DNA from: Microvirga sp. Mcv34 | GTDB taxonomy: Bacteria > Pseudomonadota > Alphaproteobacteria > Rhizobiales > Beijerinckiaceae | Assembly: GCF_024519725.1 (NCBI RefSeq) | Contig: NZ_JALJRK010000038.1 | Location: 1-36,836 of the forward strand | Direction: 5' to 3' | DNA length: 36,836 bases | Notes under the pieces: model-generated | What the model was told of the DNA's origin: nothing | Databases searched by the model: none | Seen by the model: only the letters and a program-made list of their open reading frames with translations | Program-made: the position numbers and the translations under genes | In this document: in pieces, positions 34,180 through 36,836 of the stretch | Layout of the letters: each line of letters begins with the position of its first letter | Position numbering within the stretch: position 1 is the first letter of the stretch

Positions 34180-34779
34180 TCACGGCAAGGCGAGCTCGAA
34201 ATGCGACCGGTCGGCGTTCTTGAAGCTCTGGAAATGGCCTCCCCAGCGCAGCGGCACGCCCAGCTCCATGGCGGCTCGCTTCATCGCATCGGCGATCCGG
34301 TTCTGGGCCGCCCGGTCGAAGATCACCCTCCCGTCGCGGTCGAGCGGCCATAGATCGACGGCGTTGCCCGAGCGATGCATGCTGTCCTGCGTCCGGGACC
34401 AGCCCCAGGCCACGGCCATCCGTTGGAGCCTCCCGTCCCGTTTGCCCGAGCCGATGACGAAGCGCTGGTCCGGCCTTTCGTCCTGCGCCTTCCGGACCAC
34501 GCTCGCGAGGGCGGGATTGAGAGCGCTGAGATTCGCCTCATGGGATCCGACGGGATCCGGGTTCCACGCGCGAAACATGACGAGCTGATCCCGTCCGAGG
34601 TCGTCCCTGGCCGGAATCTTCGCGTAGACGCCGCCCGGTCCGTAAACGGAAGAGGTGCTGACAGGAGACAATCCTTGCGGGTCTCCGCCGGGCTCGGCCT
34701 GTGCCCGGGCTTCCGGGCTTGAACAGAGCAATGCAAGAGTGAAGAGAACGAGGTAAACGGAAGGCGCTTTCTGAATCAT
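34180..34779 (-). CDS. M15 family peptidase (D-Ala/L-Ala-D-Glu endopeptidase type)
   Basis: Exported zinc peptidase predicted to act on peptidoglycan peptides. It has 199 residues from the ATG complementary to 34777-34779. The signal peptide is about 1-27 (A-R-A-Q). The catalytic domain is about 82-199, with zinc ligands H135 and D142 in S-M-H-R-S-G-N-A-V-D-L and H193 in R-S-H-F-E-L, and the endolysin-like R-W-G-G-H-F near residue 180. A TTG at 34812 would add 11 residues. No holin or phage genes are near, so it looks like a house peptidase. Confidence 0.85.
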   Translation of the reverse strand: MIQKAPSVYLVLFTLALLCSSPEARAQAEPGGDPQGLSPVSTSSVYGPGGVYAKIPARDDLGRDQLVMFRAWNPDPVGSHEANLSALNPALASVVRKAQDERPDQRFVIGSGKRDGRLQRMAVAWGWSRTQDSMHRSGNAVDLWPLDRDGRVIFDRAAQNRIADAMKRAAMELGVPLRWGGHFQSFKNADRSHFELALP

Positions 34780-34853
34780 GACGCCGGAACCATCGCAACG
34801 CGATGGCTCCAAATCAAGGCGTCGACATCGGACGCACCGGGCTCTCTAAGAGC

Positions 34854-34890
34854 GCATCGTGCCGGCGCGCAAGTCGCGTCCGCACGATGC
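34854..34890. repeat. GGATCC-family palindromic repeat, copy 6 (remnant)
   Basis: Arms GCATCGTGC (34854-34862) and GCACGATGC (34882-34890) match the outer arms of other copies. The usual GTGGATCCG core is replaced by CGGCGCGCAAGTCGCGTCC. It lies between the M15 gene and the small secreted protein. Confidence 0.65.
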
Positions 34891-34907
34891 CGTTCGCCGG
34901 TCGGCGC

Positions 34908-35222
34908 TCAGTCCGTGAAGCGGACATTCTTGTCCTTGCACACGTCGAACTCGGACAGGTCGGCGGTCGATTCATCCTCGAATGTCGCCGCGACGGCCAC
35001 GGTGCATCCGGACATCTTCGGCAGCTTCAACGTGGTCTTGGCCTTCGGCGCGAGCGGCTTCGCGAGCCTGACGGTCTTGCCGCCGGCCTCGACGGTGAAG
35101 TCGGTCACGGCGACCTCGCGGGCATTGGTGATGAGGACGGCCGAGGCCGGCTTTGCCGGCGCGGCCATGGCGCTCGTGGCCGTCAGCAGGAGTGCCGTGG
35201 CGGCGATGATACGGACAATCAT
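34908..35222 (-). CDS. Small secreted hypothetical protein (104 aa)
   Basis: Function unknown. From the ATG complementary to 35220-35222 it has 104 residues, with GAGGGG nine bases upstream. The signal peptide is about 1-20 (A-M-A-A). The mature part is about 84 residues with two cysteines (in M-S-G-C-T-V and F-D-V-C-K-D), probably a disulfide, and several beta-strand-like stretches (ITNAREVAVTDFTVEAGG). A longer reading to 35561 runs through repeat DNA and is rejected. The M15 gene follows 128 bp downstream, past the repeat remnant. Confidence 0.72.
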   Translation of the reverse strand: MIVRIIAATALLLTATSAMAAPAKPASAVLITNAREVAVTDFTVEAGGKTVRLAKPLAPKAKTTLKLPKMSGCTVAVAATFEDESTADLSEFDVCKDKNVRFTD

Positions 35223-35634
35223 GACTATTCCCCTCTGTCGCGTTTGAGATTCGGTAGATGCACGGAGACGGTCCGAGCCGTCGCTCCGAAACCGTCGCGA
35301 TGCTGGTTGATGGACGCTAGAGCATCGGACGTGAAATGTGCCCCATTCCGGGATTGATCCGCAGCTCCCTCTCTTGGCTGGCGCACCGTCCGACGCGGCC
35401 CCGGAGAGCCGCACGATGCCCATGTCGATCTTCGCCGACATGTCCAATGGTTGCACGGAGCATTCATCAAAGAAAGAGCGCCAGTTGCCTGTGGCGCTCG
35501 AGGAAGGCCGCCTTTCACGGCCAGTTCCAGAGGAAACAACGACCGTGCCGTTTCGGCACATGAAGAGGCTGCGCCCGAGACGTTAACAGACCGTTACCGC
35601 TCTGCGCGAAATCGGACCGGTGATGGGTTTTCGC
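35223..35634. other. Gene-poor spacer with repeat and hairpins, 412 bp
   Basis: A repeat copy starts at 35319. Further on are the hairpins GAGCGCCA/TGGCGCTC (35476-35483 and 35492-35499) and GGCCG/CGGCC (35506-35510 and 35518-35522). Small open frames on both strands cross this stretch but show no family features. No clear promoter is visible for the minus-strand gene at 35222. Confidence 0.5.
35319..35400. repeat. GGATCC-family repeat, copy 7 (with shared side module)
   Basis: It starts AGAGCATCGGACGTGAAATG, followed after a degenerate core (ATTCCGGGATTGATCCGC) by CCTCTCTTGGCTGGCGC, a 17-base word also found at about 7577-7593. The shared word shows that these units include a flank beyond the palindrome. 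Confidence 0.6.
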
Positions 35635-36534
35635 TCAGGCCCTGTTCCTGGCCTTCAGCCAGCGCTCCGCAGGGGTCGCCAGCACCGTGGTCAGAACCAC
35701 GATGGCGGCGCCGATGCAGAGGGACAGGGACGGGATCTCGCCGAAATAGAGCCAGCCCGCGAATCCCGAGAACAGGATCGACAGGTAACCGATGGGTGCG
35801 AGCAGGCGCGCCTCCTGTTTCTGGTAGGCCTGCAGCCAGCAATATTGGCCGAGCTGCGCCAGCACGCCGACGAGGATGATGCTGGGCGCCTCGCTCCAGG
35901 GGATCGGCACCCAGGCGAGAGCGGCCGGGATGGAGGTCAGGAGCGTCAGGCCGACCGTGTAGAAGAGCATCAGGACGACCGTGTTCTCGCCGGCAAGGCG
36001 CCGCGTCTGTACGACCGCGAGGGTTCCGAAGAACACGGATCCGAAAGCCGCGACCAATCCCATGTTCCACGGGATCGCATCCGGCTGCACCATGATGATG
36101 ACGCCGATGAAGCCCAGGGCCGTGAATGCATAGCGGATGCCGCTCACGCGCTCTCCCAGCATCATCGCGGCCATCACCAGCAGCAGAAGCGGCCGGGTGA
36201 AGCCGATGGCGGTGACGAGCGCCAGGGGCAGCGCCGCGAAGGCGGCGAAGTTGAGGGTCAGGGCCGCCGAGTTGAAGGCCACGCGCGTGAGATGGCCGCG
36301 AATGTTCGACAGGTCCGCCAGCTTCCGGCGGTGGCGCCAGACCAGCGGCGCCACCGAGATGAATCCGACCAGCGACCGCAGGAAGACCAGCTGGATCGCC
36401 GGGTAGGTCTCGCCCTCGGCCTTGACCAGGGCCTGCATGGTGGTGACCAGGGCCATGTCGAGCAGCAGCCATCCTGCGCTGACCCAGAGGGGAACAGGAG
36501 GCGCGCCCGATTGGCTGTCCGGCCCGGCTGGCAT
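35635..36534 (-). CDS. EamA/DMT family transporter
   Basis: Drug/metabolite transporter superfamily exporter with about ten transmembrane helices in two EamA repeats, 299 residues from the ATG complementary to 36532-36534. The first repeat is about 20-150 (A-L-V-T-T-M-Q-A-L-V-K, then PLLLLVMAAMMLGERVS) and the second about 160-290 (ending A-P-I-G-Y-L-S-I-L-F-S-G and Y-F-G-E-I-P-S). The substrate is unknown; members export amino acids, nucleotides or other metabolites. It starts 6 bp after the preceding deacetylase-like gene stops, so the two form an operon. Confidence 0.9.
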   Translation of the reverse strand: MPAGPDSQSGAPPVPLWVSAGWLLLDMALVTTMQALVKAEGETYPAIQLVFLRSLVGFISVAPLVWRHRRKLADLSNIRGHLTRVAFNSAALTLNFAAFAALPLALVTAIGFTRPLLLLVMAAMMLGERVSGIRYAFTALGFIGVIIMVQPDAIPWNMGLVAAFGSVFFGTLAVVQTRRLAGENTVVLMLFYTVGLTLLTSIPAALAWVPIPWSEAPSIILVGVLAQLGQYCWLQAYQKQEARLLAPIGYLSILFSGFAGWLYFGEIPSLSLCIGAAIVVLTTVLATPAERWLKARNRA

Positions 36535-36540
36535 GTCCGG

Positions 36541-36836
36541 TCAGGCGGGCTGGACGAGGTTCGCCAGGAGGCGGAAGGCCCCGGGAACGAGCTTGTCCAG
36601 CTGATGATGCAGCACGAGCGCCACATGGGTGTGTCGCCCCTGGCCGATACGGGCCGAAACCAGCGAACCCTTGAGCGGGCTTTCGCCCGGATCGTTGAGG
36701 GACAGAAGCTCTTCGTAGGCCGGATCGCAATCGGCCGCGAAGTAGAGCCCCCGTTCCTTGTCCCAGCCCTGCCAATCGCGCAGCTCGATCCTGTTTGGCG
36801 CATTGAGCAGCGGATGGTCCGGCTTCAGGATATTCA
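36541..36836 (-). CDS. C-terminal part of a PIG-L-like deacetylase (runs off the edge)
   Basis: A minus-strand frame without any ATG is open from the right edge to the TGA at 36541-36543, giving 97 codons. The segment includes H-P-L-L-N-A-P-N-R-I, then W-Q-G-W-D-K-E-R-G-L-Y-F-A, P-A-Y-E-E-L-L-S-L-N-D-P-G-E-S-P and P-G-A-F-R-L-L-A-N-L. This matches my memory of the C-terminal glutamine-amidotransferase-like part of large PIG-L deacetylases in Hyphomicrobiales. The catalytic N-terminus is outside the window, so the assignment is by resemblance only. EamA follows 6 bp downstream. Confidence 0.62.
   Translation of the reverse strand, partial: NILKPDHPLLNAPNRIELRDWQGWDKERGLYFAADCDPAYEELLSLNDPGESPLKGSLVSARIGQGRHTHVALVLHHQLDKLVPGAFRLLANLVQPA

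Noticed and set aside
34180..34779. Endolysin-like M15 peptidase as prophage remnant
   Set aside because: It has its own signal peptide and no holin, spanin or structural phage genes around it; a housekeeping cell-wall peptidase is simpler.
35416..35586. Small plus-strand open frame between the EamA and the secreted-protein genes
   Set aside because: It overlaps hairpins and repeat flank, has no clear Shine-Dalgarno and no recognisable protein features.

Overview
The window reads as chromosomal core DNA from a GC-rich alphaproteobacterium of the order Hyphomicrobiales (Rhizobiales). The evidence is gene content and order: purS-purQ-purL-bolA-grxD, lptM-lysA-DUF4175, etfB-etfA-hbd, rplU-rpmA, and obgE-proB-proA-nadD-rsfS-rlmH-envC-ctpA-(rppH). 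The interspersed palindromic repeats and the alphaproteobacterial promoter motifs agree with this. A Methylobacteriaceae or Microvirga-like host is my best guess, from protein flavour only.

Layout. Positions 1-652 hold no convincing gene, but they carry a leftward promoter with a LexA-type box and two repeat elements. Positions 653-5325 hold a lipoprotein, then the purine FGAM-synthase genes purS, purQ and purL, followed by a BolA protein and a CGFS glutaredoxin that end at a clear intrinsic terminator. Positions 5599-6786 hold a small unknown protein and a zinc-knuckle class III nucleotide cyclase, which converges on a TlpA-like thioredoxin (6801-7451, minus). Positions 7702-12263 hold lptM, lysA and a large DUF4175 membrane protein. 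Positions 12339-14709 hold a twin-transmembrane protein, a PagL-like lipid A deacylase, a PduO-type cobalamin adenosyltransferase and a rhomboid protease. Positions 14868-17532 hold electron-transfer flavoprotein and a 3-hydroxyacyl-CoA dehydrogenase. A tRNA-Ser(CGA) follows, then rplU-rpmA and a GNAT acetyltransferase.

Positions 19892-27697 are a tight cluster (4-bp GTGA overlaps, one TAATG overlap) joining ribosome assembly (ObgE, RsfS, RlmH), proline synthesis (ProB, ProA), NAD synthesis (NadD) and cell-envelope remodelling (EnvC-like LytM factor, CtpA protease). It ends at a 15-bp terminator hairpin. rppH follows. Positions 28600-30360 are more accessory in character: a Gly/Ser-rich DUF1236 secreted protein behind a textbook EcfG general-stress promoter, and two very small proteins. 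After tRNA-Leu(CAA) come a YqaA/DedA membrane protein, dsbB, a DSD1-type PLP enzyme, an HNH endonuclease, a second DedA protein, an M15 peptidase, a small secreted protein, an EamA exporter and the 3' end of a probable PIG-L deacetylase.

I found no phage, transposase, CRISPR array or defence island. The most interesting material is non-coding: a three-hairpin repeat family (one copy sits between purS and purQ), a second family with GGATCC-centred palindromes, mutually exclusive hairpins upstream of obgE, an SOS-type promoter leaving the left edge, and the EcfG-type promoter. I do not see a clear new multi-gene system.
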